64,000 nt of DNA from Metaphire vulgaris (GCA_018105865.1 CM030849.1:6784497-6848496), one strand, 5' to 3'; numbered from the stretch's first letter, positions 1 to 45,539 are shown. Notes: generated by a model not told the origin, from the letters alone. Numbers and translations: made by a program.

Positions 1-137
1 GCCGACAACACAACAGATTTAACCCTTCTTCTGCCCTGTATCTACCTATATCTGTGATCACAGTCCAATTATAAAGAATAGTGTAGGCTTATCGCAGAAC
101 TAAAATTAGAATCGGTCCTAAAGGAGGTCACGCGCAC

Positions 138-156
138 TGCGCATGCGCATGCAAAT
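138..156 (+). promoter_or_regulatory. NRF1-like palindrome overlapping an octamer
   Basis: TGCGCATGCGCA at 138-149 matches the core of the vertebrate NRF1 palindrome, and ATGCAAAT at 149-156 matches the POU octamer. The pair lies about 90 bp upstream of the THAP start codon at 247, where a promoter would be expected. Function is inferred from motif identity and position only. Confidence 0.3.
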
Positions 157-246
157 GTGGTCATTAGATAGTTGAATTCACGCGGTATTGTGTGAATTAC
201 TAAATAGATTTCTTAACGTTTAATTTGTTCCGCGATAAAATTAAGT

Positions 247-609
247 ATGCCCATCAAACACTGTTGTTATGTAACATGTGCAAATGACAAAGGGAAAACT
301 GAAATTTGTTTGAAAGAAGGGGTTCGTTTTATACAGTTCCTCGGTCCGTCGAGTCGTCGACTGACAGAGCAAAAGCAAAGAGGTGGGCTGTAGCATGTCG
401 ACGAGAGAATTTTACTATCGGGAACATTACCAGATGGACATACATTTGCAACAAGCACTTCTTAGATCCAACTGGGCCAACTCAGATGAATACGGATCCT
501 CTACCAGCCAACTCCACACATCATACAATCCTACCTTCAAATAATATCAAATTGCATATTTTCATGGACAAGGCACAGGGCATACGTTCAATAACTGTTA
601 AAGTTTGAT
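247..609 (+). pseudogene. THAP zinc-finger domain, frameshifted
   Basis: THAP domains are C2CH zinc fingers that bind DNA in transcription factors and P-element transposases. From ATG 247 the frame reads MPIKHCCYVTCAND, the usual start with C-x3-C. It then continues to a stop without the second half of the domain. That second half, with the conserved Trp (KRWAVACRRENF) and YICNKHF (C-x2-H), lies in another frame covering 306-608. The switch falls near GTTCCTCGG (about 339-347), so one base appears lost. The C-terminal AVPTF box is not evident. No intron can explain the switch. It is either a dead host gene or a relic of a THAP-bearing transposon. The 122-bp MITE begins right after the stop. 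Confidence 0.6.
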
Positions 610-625
610 GCCTACTAGCCAAACG

Positions 626-747
626 CAGTGGCGTCATTTGCCAAAATTGCCTAAAATTTCCTAAAATTTGCAAAAATGCCTAAGATTTGCAAAAATTTGA
701 CCATAAAATTATCTCGTCCCCCAGAAAAGTGTGAAATGACGCTACTG
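626..747. mobile_element. 122-bp hAT-type MITE, TSD GCCAAACG
   Basis: The element starts CAGTGGCGTCATTT and ends AAATGACGCTACTG, an imperfect terminal inverted repeat. It is flanked by perfect 8-bp duplications GCCAAACG at 618-625 and 748-755, as hAT transposases make. The inside is a run of short TTTGCAAAAATGCC-like units. Related ends lie near 13908 (CAGTAGCGTCATTTCACAC) and 38740-38760. Confidence 0.85.
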
Positions 748-756
748 GCCAAACGT

Positions 757-1160
757 TTAACCATCCTACATATCACTGCAGTTTCACTCGTACTCGTGGG
801 TGTCGTCGCCTACTAAAAATCTCTATAACTAGTTAATTTATTCTGGCTAGGGTGAAGAGCCAAGCTAACAAGAAATTTGTTTAAAAATTATAACTCAAAA
901 TTGAAATGTTAACATTCAAATTCTCAAGATCGTCGTTTATTCTTTATTAGCATTGCTTAACTTAACATGTATGTTATTTTATATATATTTATATATATAT
1001 AATTTATTTATTTACTTACTTACATAATACATACTTAGCGCTATATTAGACATAGCCTATGCACAAGTTCATCGTTTTTCCGGTCTGCACTCTAGCCAAC
1101 GTTTCAATTCAACAACTGAATTGTTTGTAACATCACTACGGCGAAGTTTTGCTCCTGGAA
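757..1160. other. AT-rich spacer, nothing recognised
   Basis: No coding frame, RNA gene or repeat could be supported here apart from a short run of alternating A and T near 985-1003. Confidence 0.5.
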
Positions 1161-2221
1161 CGTTTGACCAACGTTCCCTCTAAGCTGCGCGCGTGCGCGC
1201 GCGCGCAGCTGATCCAGCATCCCCGCGCAGCTACTTTCTTCCCAGCGCAGCAAATGAAGAACAGCTAAATAACCAGCCTAGCATAACGCAGTTTGAAACT
1301 CTGTGGCATAATCCGTTAAAGTTCAAACTTCCGTAATTCGTGATCAAAAACGGAACTCGAATAGAGATGTTTTTTGCATTCATCGCCTTGGTCGAGAAGC
1401 GATGAATGAAGCGATGAACGTTTCTCGACCTTACTCCCGACCAAAGGTCGATAAAGGTTAAAATCAAAGTGGCTCGAATCAGATTATTAGAGATGTGCGC
1501 TTTATCCCTTTACCATACACTCCATACAGTATGCGAATTGTTCCAACAACTAGCACTCTGATTGATCCACTCTAGCGGTACCTCTCTTTGAAGCCAAGAA
1601 GGCGTTGATGAGTCAACTAGACTTCCTACATCAGACCCCAGGGCTCAGCTAGGGCCACACTTAACTGATTAATGATAATTTTCTATGGAAAACTCAGTTA
1701 CAAACATACGTCTTACGGGCTAAGAACTTAAGAATTATGACGCTTAAAGTTTCCGACGGCGTGTTGTTATATGTAAATTTGGTGCTGGGCAAAAGCAAGT
1801 GGCGAGTTCTCGACTGGTAAAGCCTGGGATAGGTGGAAATTGGATAAATCTTCTGCTAACGGAGTCAAAGGATATGCGACAAAAATTATTCGAACTGAAT
1901 GATCGCCAAATAAGTAAGGGTGAGCAAGTGAAAATTCTCATAGACAATGTTTTCTTGGCCATATCAATCAATACTGTCAGTTGTCGATATGAGTAGCTTT
2001 TGACACACGGCGATTCAGCAAACTTTGATTATGAAAAAATGTGTTGCCTCCAGGAACGTCCCATGCCGAACGGCTAGTGATGCCACATAGGCACCATATA
2101 AGACAACTTTCACGTTGCTACCGTGCTGGTAGCTATTATATTAAAATTATTAAAAGTATGTAGCTGATTGATCGTCATATTTAATTTTGACTGGTAATAA
2201 TAGGAATATTTGAATTATCCA

Positions 2222-2223
2222 TG

Positions 2224-2283
<60 letters not shown>
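2222..2283. repeat. (AT)n microsatellite
   Basis: About 60 bp of alternating A and T. It is the host site of the Helitron-like element that starts at 2284, and the same microsatellite resumes at 2832-2849. Confidence 0.95.
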
Positions 2284-2290
<7 letters not shown>

Positions 2291-2831
2291 GATGCTCGTT
2301 CGCTCGCGCTCGCTTCGCTCGCAGTGCAGGATAATACTAATCCAATACCTATACCTAATACCCAATCATTGAATTCATGCTGAACAACATTTCAATGATC
2401 GCCACCTAGCCAAGCTCTGCGCCACGTAATAATTAGGCCTATGTACGTTAAAATCACGCAACTGTGACCATTTGTGACGCTGTACACGTATTTTTTGTGT
2501 ACGTTAAAATGTACGTTGCAACTTCCTCAGGCTGCGAACAATTGTTACCAATAGCAACGTCGTCGCACGCCCAGCCCTCTGACGCTGCAATGACTCGACT
2601 AAACCGGTTCTACGAACAATTGTTACCAATAGCAACGTCGTCTTCGAACATCGTCCACCAACGCATCGCGACGTAAGGACTAAACGGTCTAAACCGTCTA
2701 CCAATAGTCAACGCTCGCCCACCAACGCATCGCGACGTAAGGACTAAACGGTCTAAACCGTCTAGCAATAGTCAACCAATCAGAACGCTTGAAGGAAACA
2801 GACATACAGATAACGATCTTAATATTATAGA
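2284..2831 (-). mobile_element. Helitron-like element, inverted copy
   Basis: On the minus strand it begins TCTATAATATTAAGATC (from 2831) and ends GCGAGC...CATCTTTCTAA at 2284. This fits the Helitron rule of 5' TC and 3' CTRR with insertion between A and T. It matches the two tandem copies at 10912-11904. Two stretches are internally duplicated: the segment around GAACAATTGTTACCAATAGC, and the segment CATCGCGACGTAAGGACTAA. No Rep/helicase is present, so it is non-autonomous. Confidence 0.7.
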
Positions 2832-3785
2832 TATATATATATATATATAAGCCCGGCCTATGATAAACGCCTTCGCATTTCTACGTTTAATATATAGGCC
2901 TAATGTTGCACAACGCGCAATGACCCTTGCACAATGCCGCTAGAGCAGCGCGCATTGCTACCTCTCGCTTAGAGGGAACGTTGCGTTTGACTCTAACAGC
3001 TTTATTTCGAAAAACGACGAAGGTCGAAGTCAAAGGCGCTTTGACATACTTTGGCATGCCGATGGCAAACGTCGGATAACAGGGACAGCGTAAAATCAGC
3101 CCTGATGGAAACGACGGAAATCGCCGCCCAAACGTAGAAAGGCTTAGTTGATGTCTAGAATGGCGGATTTTGTACAATCGCTGGGGCGAGTTGTTGGGGC
3201 GAGTTGCTGAGGGCGAATTGTCTGGGGCGAGTTGTACCTGGGGGCGAGTTACCGGGGGCGAGTTACTGGGGGCGAGTTGTCCGTATCCCGGAAGAATGTA
3301 GGGGCAAGAAGAGAAGCGAAGGGGCTGGGAATGGAAAAGAGAGGGATAAGGAGAAAATAGGCTGTCTGACGTACTGCAGTTTGGGAGTGGGGATGGGGGG
3401 GGGGAGAGGGAGATTGTGGAGATAGAAATATAGGAGTGTGCGAAGAGGGGTAGAGGAAAGAGAGAGGAAGGAGTGGAAGATGAAAGGTAGAAGAGGGGAA
3501 GGACAAGGTAAGGGACGGATAAGGAAACGGGAAAAAGATACGAATACACTGGTCAACACACAATTTGGTGCCTCAAAAGTTAGACCTGTTCTTAAGTAAT
3601 TTTGGTGCCCTGATTCCAAAAATGTTATCAGTTTTGCCCCATCAGCTCTAGTTTTTGAGATATGGGGTCATCCATAAATTACGTAATGCGATTTTGGCAC
3701 TTTTTTGACCCACTCCACCACTACATAACGCGACGTAGCAAAACGTCAGACCCCCTAAAATATGACATAACAACGGGCCGACCCC

Positions 3786-3969
3786 CAGTGGCGGCTCCAG
3801 GATTTGGCAAGTGGGGTGGGGGCATTGGGGTGGCAACTTCTAGTCATGGGGGCCAACCATTTGTTGTTAGGTATGTAGTATTAAGTATAGGGTCCCAACA
3901 GGAAGCCACTGGGGGTCAGGTACTCAATAGGGGGCACAGACCCTCGGTCCCCCTGTGAGGCCGCCACTG
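3786..3969. mobile_element. 184-bp MITE, CAGTGGCGGCTCCAGGA family
   Basis: Ends CAGTGGCGG and CCGCCACTG are inverted. The body is closely similar to the copy at 17678-17860; shared blocks are GGTGGCAACTTCTA and AAGTATAGGGTCCCAACA. The flanks are C-rich and the duplication is not cleanly resolved here, but the sister copy has a perfect 8-bp one. Confidence 0.75.
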
Positions 3970-4009
3970 GACCCCCTCATTTTCGTCTTCCGAAAAGTCT
4001 TGACAAGCG

Positions 4010-5180
4010 AAAAAGGCCATCCTTGTATTTTTATGAGCTGTCTTATTTGAGGCCCATCAAAAATCCATGCTTTTAGCTTTTCTTTGGTCACTCCAGGAAA
4101 TTTACATGATATGTAAGGAAAACATGAACCTTCTTAGTTCAAAGCCTTCACAAATTGCTTTATGAGACCTAATTTGATATGTAGTGGTGGCAAAATTATT
4201 TTCTCTGTCAACCAATGGCTCATTTGACAACATTACTATGTCAAGCTCTCATTTATTCTCTCAATGGCCATTCTGATCTCGACCAATGTTCATGCTTAGC
4301 TCTACTGTCCCATAAACAAAGAGAGCATGGATATTTTGTTTAGCCACTTTGATGACAAAGAAGAAAGTTCGCCATCTTTAAATCTACACAAATCACCCAT
4401 TGATGTTCTTGATATTTTAACTTTTCCAAAGCCAAAGATGTTGTGTGATACTTTTCTGGCATATTGATGATACTGGTTGAATGACCAATAGGAATTGATT
4501 GATACCTGTTGCCATTGTGCAGAAAAACACATTTTCAGACTCCTTTTGGAGCTATCAATGAAAAGGCGCCATTCATTTGGCACGTATACTGATAAACCCA
4601 TTTCTCTGATGTCGCCAACATTATTGCAGAACACCAGACCATCGGCCATTAAAAAAATGGCAGCACATTCTTTTCTCTGTTGCGATAAAAGGTAATGCTG
4701 GTTCCAGAATCAAGTAAATTTTTCTCATTCAACTTTGGAGCAAGAACTTCAGCAGATTCCTTTGAAAGGTTCAGGTCTCTTACGAGGTCACTTAATTCAT
4801 GTTGGTTGAAACGCTGAGGAAGTGGTGAAGAATCTTTAAAGTCACAGTCATCATTATTGCTGCTATCTTAAGTTCTGCCAGACAGCTGTGACTCCTCTTT
4901 GTCTGACATCTCTGGTAGGTGTCTGAAAGATGGAACAGGTACCTGGTCTGAGTGCAGATGAGGTCGTCTTGCAGGCTGTAGGTCAGGATATGTCCACCTA
5001 GATCGCTTTTTTCAATTGAACCCCTTGATGTTAACAAGACAAAAATAACAATCATCATGATGGTTTCATGGTTCTCTCCAGACCATTGGTATTCCAAATC
5101 CCAGATTGATCCTCTTTCCTGCAACTGTATTTCTAAATAAGCCCTGAAATTGTTTGCTACTTCTTCGTCCACAATCACTT
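4010..5180 (-). pseudogene. Decayed transposon-linked ORF (EWRLFIDSSKRSLK type)
   Basis: A minus-strand frame at 4302-4649 contains PNEWRLFIDSSKRSLK, a peptide I recognise from a protein family scattered through invertebrate genomes and generally annotated as uncharacterised. Downstream minus-strand frames, in several registers, carry further pieces down to about 4010. Another frame at 4792-5178 may be its upstream part. Several frameshifts and stops separate the pieces, so it cannot make a full protein. It lies inside the inverted-end element at 3566-5476 and was probably that element's own gene. Confidence 0.45.
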
Positions 5181-5699
5181 CAAACCAACTTTCAGGAAGT
5201 GTGCTTAATTAATTATATAATATAATTTATTGTACTGCACATATTTCAATTCAATTTCTCTGGAAATGTAAGACCTTTAATGTTATTAACAAAGACATTT
5301 AGATGAGAGCAATCAAAATCTACATAAATCAAATATAGACAATAATTCACGCACTTCCAATTTGGGATATATGGCCATATCTCAAAAACCAGAGCTGATA
5401 GAGAAAATCTGATGCCATATTTGGAATCAGCGCCCTAAGTATACTAAGAAACAGATCTAACTTCTAAGGCACCAGACAAAAAATTTTTTTTTGTTGCCCT
5501 GTGATATGTATGAAATACAAAGCCAAATACAAAGCGCTGGTCTAACAGCGAAGTATTGTATGACGGACAATTGGGCACATACTGGACTTCTGTGCCTCGG
5601 TGAATCAGTGTATAGGCCATTTCAAACTTTTGACGATTATGTTCACTCACTCAGCCGCCCGGATGTACTGTACTTCAATGGCGAAATTCAATGATCACG

Positions 5700-5764
5700 G
5701 CAAACCGTCATTCGACCCCCGTGGGGGTCGCGAGTCGCGACCCACAGGTTGAGAACCGCTGCTG
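5700..5764 (-). mobile_element. hAT-Charlie-type terminal sequence
   Basis: The reverse complement reads GCGGTTCTCAACCTGTGGGT followed by CGCGA and a GGGGGTCGAATGAC-like stretch. This is the familiar terminus of Charlie-type hAT elements. Only one end was found. A separate fragment CTGGCTACGCCACTGG at about 5826 is the end of the CAGTGGCGTAGCC MITE family. Confidence 0.5.
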
Positions 5765-5899
5765 TAAAGGTTTAAGTAAGAGGCGGGGACCTTTTTTGTT
5801 TTTTGCTTGTCACGTAAAAAAATCCTGGCTACGCCACTGGCTGGCCTTACTGATGTATGACGAACAATTGCGCCTAATACACGCTAGCCGGACTTCAGT

Positions 5900-7260
5900 G
5901 CCTCGATGAATAATTTGAAAGGACGTTAGCTCTGCACTGAATTTAGGCTGCCATGAAACTGATCTTTCTTGCTAGGCATGCACGTGACCCCCCGGGGTAG
6001 AGTACAGCAATATGGTCTGCGCATAGAATTAAACTACTGGCATGTACATTGTGCATTGCCATCAACGCGTTAGATAAATTAAAAAATTTCATTTATTTTG
6101 CTAAGTCCACTCCATACAGGGAGCTTCACCGTCCATTGTTGAGCTGTACAATGTTTCCTAAGCGGAATACATGCTATAGCAGAAAAATAGACACCTTGTA
6201 ATGAATGACTGTATCGTATTGAAGCGTTTACGCAAAAGTGATTTCATAGGAATCATTTACAGTATTCCTATGTCATACTGTGTGCAGGTAATCGGAAACG
6301 TTTCCATAACTTTCTTACAATTTCATGATTTCATGAAATCAATAATTATGGTCTGCCTAATTTTCTTGATAGTCAGTATCTGTTTCATTTCCATGAAAGC
6401 AGATTTTGCCATGCTTTTTGTTTTCTTTATGTCTTTGTCTCTTTTTTATCACAAGCGTTGGGTACGTATACTGTTCTGAAGTCATGGCTTATGGAAGATA
6501 TTTACTTGTTAATGGTCAAACTTTAATATATCTATAATTATTTTAATTGAATTTTCTTTAAAATTAAAGAAAATAAGGTTAAATAGATTCTTGTTTACAT
6601 ATAGTGGGATACATATATTACATCCTTCTATTAGTTTTTTTGGAATTATCGACTCTATCTAGACTAGTTAAAAGGAAAAGCGAATCATGTTGTTCGGAAT
6701 TGTGTCGGAATCAACAACATCATCATCATCGTCATAATCAGCATATGAGTAAGGTTTCTGGTCATTCTGGGTATATGAAACACATATCACGCGACCATTA
6801 ATTAAATGCAAACGATTTAAACCTATGAAATTTATTTAAGCCACCTATTTAAACCGTCCAGCAGCTGCTGTATAATTTCAGGATCGTCTTTCAGTTAATT
6901 AGCAACGACCACGACAATCCATCCTGTTGACTTCTTTAGAAAAGAAACAGATGTTTGACACATAGTCTAAATACATGATTAGGGTGTGCCCACCCTATAC
7001 ATGCATGTATTGCATGTGTTCTGCGCACAAGGAAATGCATAGGCCCTAATGACGATAAACACAACACGCGAATCTAATCACGCAAGTAAAAACCCCATTA
7101 TAAGCACGAATCGAATTCAAGGATGAATTATCCTCTGTTAGCTCTCACACAGCTCTTAATTTTGAGTGCTATTCAAATAAAATATTAATTTGACAAAAAG
7201 TTAATTAAACCAAAAAATCTACTAAATGCGTGTAAAATGATTTAGGAAGAACGGACGAGT
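5900..7260. other. Unannotated AT-rich interval
   Basis: A 92-codon frame at 6201-6479 is hydrophobic and low in complexity. It has no recognisable domain or splice context, so I do not call it. A short CATCATCATCATCGTC run lies near 6718. Nothing else could be supported. Confidence 0.4.
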
Positions 7261-7274
7261 TGCTGCAGTAAAGT

Positions 7275-7560
7275 CGTAAAAAGGTAAAGGTTCACCCGTA
7301 GCCTCAATGCCCGTAGGAGCCGATGCTGATCTCTAGTTGCATGACTAACAGCCCATAGGTGGCTAACTCATTCATCGGCGGATGGCGGCCAGTCATTCCG
7401 CCGAACCCATGGTTATCTTCGCATTGTTGCCGTTGCTACTCAATTTGCCACTGCATTTGAGTGAAGGCTGAGTCAACCCCATGGCTCCTGCAAGTCTCGA
7501 ACTCGCTCTCGTCGGTTCTACAGACCAAAGATTTCACCTTTCTTTTACCCCACTTCCCAC
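7275..7560 (-). mobile_element. tRNA-derived SINE, older copy
   Basis: This is a diverged copy of the SINE at 41000-41291, in the same minus orientation. Shared blocks on the plus strand are TTCACCCGTAG, CTCAATGCCCGTAGG, AACAGCCCATAGGTGGCT and CATCGGCGG. On the minus strand GAGTTCGAGACT matches a polymerase III B box. The A-box end is altered. Confidence 0.65.
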
Positions 7561-7859
7561 CCCCTCCAAGTAAAGTCATACACAATAAATAATAATAGTA
7601 GAAGGGCGACTCACTGGTTCATTAAGTAGAGCGTCAAACTGAGTTAAAGCCTACGGGTTTTCACAAGTCCATCAGCGCAGACTAATCACACTTTATGTTG
7701 CCCATGCCCCGGCGGCGAGGGCATCATAAACAGCGTGAAAAACCGCGATAAGGAAAAAAGGGTCATCACTAGTTTTGGAGAGTTGCAACAGCGTTCACCG
7801 TTTTGTAAAATCAATGATGACAAGAAAAAAAGTTCATGAGCAATTTCGTAATTTTAAGA

Positions 7860-7925
7860 CTTGCCAGGGGCCCGTTGGCCCTTCTGCAAAATGGCCTAGA
7901 ATTTCTCTCGGCGGGCCTGACTGGT
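7860..7925. mobile_element. End of GGGCCCG...CTCTCGGCGGGCC MITE family
   Basis: The terminal GAATTTCTCTCGGCGGGCCT, preceded by a GGGGCCCGTTGGCCCTTCTGCA-like block, recurs at 30560-30612 and 38890-38942 and, altered, near 24535. Only this end of the element is visible here. Confidence 0.5.
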
Positions 7926-8086
7926 AGAAGCTGGCATACCATCGCTCAAGGAATCGCCCGTTCTTCACAGATCCGATGGAAAAAGACCGAACGGTATGAG
8001 CATGATTCCGTGGCAAGCCGGCCACTGCCGGGTGTGGGACGTCACAGTGGCAGACACAGTCGCTGCCACTCTTCTGCCATTGGCGC

Positions 8087-8124
<38 letters not shown>
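8087..8124. repeat. (CT)n microsatellite
   Basis: About 19 CT units. Long apparent frames across it on both strands are simple-repeat artefacts. Confidence 0.9.
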
Positions 8125-8125
<1 letters not shown>

Positions 8126-8174
8126 GAAGCCGCTGCTGAAGCAGCATCAGTCAGAAAAATCGCCAAGTGCACTG

Positions 8175-8428
8175 ACTCGTCGGTCGACTATTTCTGATTG
8201 TCATTGGACTTCGAGACTCTTGGTCCCATCAGTCACAACGCACTCACTTTTATAAAAGAGTTGGGTCGTCATATTTTCGTCCTTTCCGGAGATACAAGAG
8301 GGAGGTTTTTATTCCAGTGTATTTCAATGACTGTACAACGTTTCAATGCAATTGCCTTCCAAGGGACTTTGCCTCTGATCCGGATCAAGACGAGAGCTGA
8401 AAAGTACACGGGAACTAAGTACCGATGA
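8175..8428 (+). pseudogene. Repeat-family ORF tail (SGDTRGRFLFQ type)
   Basis: The frame at 8198-8428 reads FETLGPISHNALTFIKELGR, then a SGDTRGRFLFQ block and VQRFNAIAF. The same segment, decayed, follows the L2-like element at 47318-47570, and scraps lie at 12115-12250 and about 8900. I recall similar C-terminal blocks in invertebrate mobile-element proteins but cannot name the family. The upstream part of the protein is missing. Confidence 0.4.
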
Positions 8429-8436
8429 CATTATAC

Positions 8437-8443
8437 ACACACA

Positions 8444-8526
<83 letters not shown>

Positions 8527-8640
8527 TATATACAGTATATATACAGTATATATACAGTATATATATACAGTATATATACAGTATATGCAGTATATACATA
8601 CACTATATATATGCATATATTATGCATATATTATATATTC
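8437..8640. repeat. (CA)n followed by TA-rich and ATACAGTAT repeats
   Basis: About 55 bp of CA units pass into TA units and then tandem TATATACAG units. A second TA block lies at 8845-8892. Frames here are artefacts. Confidence 0.9.
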
Positions 8641-8666
8641 TCTGACTCGAATTTATTTATATATCA

Positions 8667-8740
8667 CAGTGGTTCTCACACAGGGCAGTCCCTACTGAAC
8701 CACTTTAAACCTTGTTATATTATATTATATTATATTATAT
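8667..8740 (+). mobile_element. CR1 3' end: stem-loop plus TTATA tail
   Basis: This is the terminal stretch of the CR1 element at 30783-34530. It has an inverted pair AGTGGTTC ... GAACCACT, then TTTAAACCTTG and repeated TTATA. No other CR1 sequence adjoins it, so this is an extreme 5' truncation or an independent short unit. Confidence 0.65.
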
Positions 8741-8838
8741 ATTATATGCATAGTGTATGTATATATTGCATATACTGTATACTGTATATATACTGTATAC
8801 TGTATATATATATACTGTATATATAGTATTATATACTG

Positions 8839-8894
<56 letters not shown>

Positions 8895-9221
8895 CTTTAT
8901 ATGACTTTACAACGCTTCAATGCGATTGCTTTTCAAGAGACTTTCTCTGACTCGAATTTATGCTAGTATATGCTAGTAATATCATAACAGAAAACAGCAT
9001 TTTGCGTTCTGTTGATGTTGATAATATTATTATGTTTTTGTAGCATTTTCGTCAATATACTTAGCAAATGTATTTGTTACTTTCAAAGATTTAGATTTTG
9101 GTTTTATGCTGAAGTGCCAAGTCTATCCTTAGCCAGTTCACCACAACATACCAACTTGGGTGTCTCAGTCTATCATTTGTCTTTAGCAACTGTGCAACTG
9201 TCAAAAATCTAACTTTATGTT

Positions 9222-9400
9222 GTGCAAAGCCCTACATGCTAGGTAATCGGCCTGGGCCTCGACCTCGGACCTGATGTCCTTGGCCTTGGTCCCGGCCTTG
9301 GCATTGGCCTTTGCATCGGACATGCTGTCCTTGGTCTTGGCCTTGTGCAGCAAGTCAGTGGCATCGCCTTGACCTCGAAAGTTGTGGCCTTGACAGTAAA
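9222..9400. repeat. Degenerate CTTGGCCTTGG minisatellite
   Basis: Imperfect short units built on CTTGGCC / TCGGACCTGATGTCC alternate over about 170 bp. A possibly related AAGGACAAGGAC array lies at 44550-44650. The minus-strand frame over it (KAKTKD-, KANAKAG-like) is an artefact. Confidence 0.6.
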
Positions 9401-9863
9401 GATTTAAAATAATTGACATCATTAAAGTTTGCTGTGACTATATAAACTACTATACTATTCGTTCATCCTTCTATACTGCTTTGCGTTCAAGGGCGACTAA
9501 TGTCACTTGACTGTTTGTCGTAGATTTACATCCTGTGCAGTGTGCATAGGGTTTATGCAGTAGACATGCAATTGATATCGCTGAGCAGAGACTGCCCGAA
9601 TCACCAAATTATCCTGGAAATACAGTGTAGGCATTTCCGATTAATTTATAATTTGTATCTGAGTTTCTTTGCACGTAATTTTAGAGGTGATTAGGTGGAC
9701 GTCATTTTGAAAAGCTGATTCGGCAGTTCCTCATATAGATAGACTTGCAGTCGAATCTTTTAATGGTGGAGATTCGACAGGTTACAAAGTTAATTGCAAT
9801 AGGCCTATAAATATTGCGTTTTTTGACAGGAATAAACTACAATCGGGGTAGAATACGAAAAAG

Positions 9864-43889
<34,026 letters not shown>

Positions 43890-43891
<2 letters not shown>

Positions 43892-44290
43892 AGGTCTCAA
43901 ATTCAGATTGCTCTCAGAGCCGCATGAGGAGTAACCCGTGGACCGCAACACCCGGACTGTGTGACAATGATTAATTCGATTAAAAACACAAAATAATTAC
44001 CTTATTAGGTTGCATATTTCAGTCAGTTTTATTCTAAATACTTATCTGGCATCATTTCTCACCAATAAAAGTCTCTTTATTATGTTTGAATTTACAAGAA
44101 GAAGCCAATCTCGGTGTTGTTTGCAAATATTCATCAATGAGTCGTCTCGTGACCTTGGCACAGACTTGTTGACCTTCAGTATCTGACACATCTGTGCTTT
44201 CGTCGAGAGCAATTGAAAATGCTCCAAAGTTCTTGGCCGATTCATTTCCCATGTTAGCTGATAACAGTGTTGCATCAGTTATTGATTATT
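43890..44290 (-). pseudogene. hAT transposase fragment
   Basis: The minus-strand frame (44052-44252) reads GAFSIALDESTDVSDTEGQQ, the conserved DES-T-D-DxxQ block of Charlie-type hAT transposases. Flanking AGGTCTCAAATTCAGATTGC and GAGCCGCATGAGGAGT look like a hAT end. The rest is lost. It begins within a few bases of the stop codon proposed for receptor exon 7. Confidence 0.55.
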
Positions 44291-45508
44291 TTTCAGTTAC
44301 AGTTACAGTTAAAGTTATTGAAATTATTTTCCAGTTATAGTTACAGATAAAGTTATTGTCATTTTTCAGTTGCAGTTTCATTTACAGTTAATTATTTTTC
44401 AGTTATTTTCAGTTAATCGCCACCGAACACATTAAAGAAATTTTGATGCTTTTTCTTAATACTTTTCTCTCTCTAATTGATTGAAAAATCTACTTACATG
44501 TGCATATATCACATGCATGTCCATCTAAACTTCAATGATGTTAACAAGGTTGACCACCAAGAACGAGGACAAGAATAAGGACGAGAACCTACTTCCCAAG
44601 CGAAAGGACCAAAAGAACTGACCTCCAAGGACAAGGATCAAGGACCGACCTCTGTAAAACAGAAAAAGGCAGAAAGGGAAAAACCAAAAACATTTTCAAT
44701 TTGAATCTCAAAATTTAAAAAGCAAAAAAGAATGCTGTAAAACAAAATCAACTGTAGAATTTCGCTATGTCGAAGCTCTATAGGGATTGTGATCAAAACT
44801 TAGATATATCCGAGTTTCATGGTATCTAATTCCGGGTCATATAAAGCCAAAATTTCATTTTGTGCAAATGTGAATTTCGCGCTATTATACCACATAAAAT
44901 ATTGATTTTATGTAATAATATTAAGATCTACATCAACAAATGTTAAAAAGTAATAAGGCTATATAAAGAAATCAAATGAAAAAGTATAACCAAACCTTTA
45001 AATTAAGAAACCACTTTCTTTAATATCCTAATGTTTTGTTTATCGGTGGCAGTTAACAAGGTTGACCATTGATTGAACTTGTGGACAAAGTAGGCTACAG
45101 TAATTAAAGTTTCCAAGTCACTGAGAGCGGAGGTCTTGAGGGGAGTGGAGCAAAACCCCTCCGCCGGCTCGGTCTATTTGACGGGCTGTTTATTCAGCCA
45201 TAGTACACCTAGAAAAAGTAGGGGACACAACCCCAATGTTTTCTCCCTCACTACCCTACCCTAATCTCTCAAATCGGGGAGGGATCTCGACCCTTGCAGC
45301 CTGATAAGAGTAGGCTATTGTTGGCCCCGACTGCAAAGTTTAGAGCCGAGGAGACAATAACCGGCTATAAAAAGATTTCCCGAAACCACCGACCAAAGTC
45401 AGATATATTTACATTAACATTATTAATTATCAGTACAATTGAAAATGGCATGCAGATTATTTTTTTCATAAACATGACATAAATAATTTCGGAAGATAAC
45501 TGTCTATA

Positions 45509-45539
<31 letters not shown>

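Larger units (their letters stand above)
1169..2983. mobile_element. hAT element, 17-bp inverted ends, TSD CGTTTGAC
   Basis: The left end CAACGTTCCCTCTAAGC (1169-1185) and right end GCTTAGAGGGAACGTTG (2967-2983) are perfect reverse complements. Perfect 8-bp duplications CGTTTGAC flank them at 1161-1168 and 2984-2991, which is diagnostic of hAT. The TTCCCTCTAAGC end resembles hAT-Blackjack elements (MER63-like) from memory. I see no intact transposase. An open stretch at 1744-1995 is unrecognised. A Helitron-like element in an AT microsatellite is nested inside. Confidence 0.85.
3566..5476 (-). mobile_element. DNA transposon relic with about 100-bp inverted ends
   Basis: The left end (TTGGTGCCTCAAAAGTTAGA, about 3565-3665) and the right end (about 5372-5476) are imperfect reverse complements over about 100 bp. 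Shared blocks include CTGATTCCAAA, ATCAGCTCT and TTTTTGAGATATGG. Between them, minus-strand frames carry pieces of a transposon-linked protein (next entry). At least one 184-bp MITE sits inside the left part. The superfamily is not resolved. Confidence 0.6.

Noticed and set aside
2887..3619. Three long minus-strand Ser/Pro/Leu frames
   Set aside because: They are caused by a purine-rich tract (GGGAGAGGGAGA...) on the + strand; no recognisable protein, and open in all frames.
6201..6479. 92-codon hydrophobic frame
   Set aside because: AT-rich sequence gives hydrophobic residues by chance; no homologue recognised and no splice context.
8324..8950. Long Tyr/Ile and Cys/Val frames on both strands
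   Set aside because: They come from CA, TA and TATACAG repeats and have no protein character.
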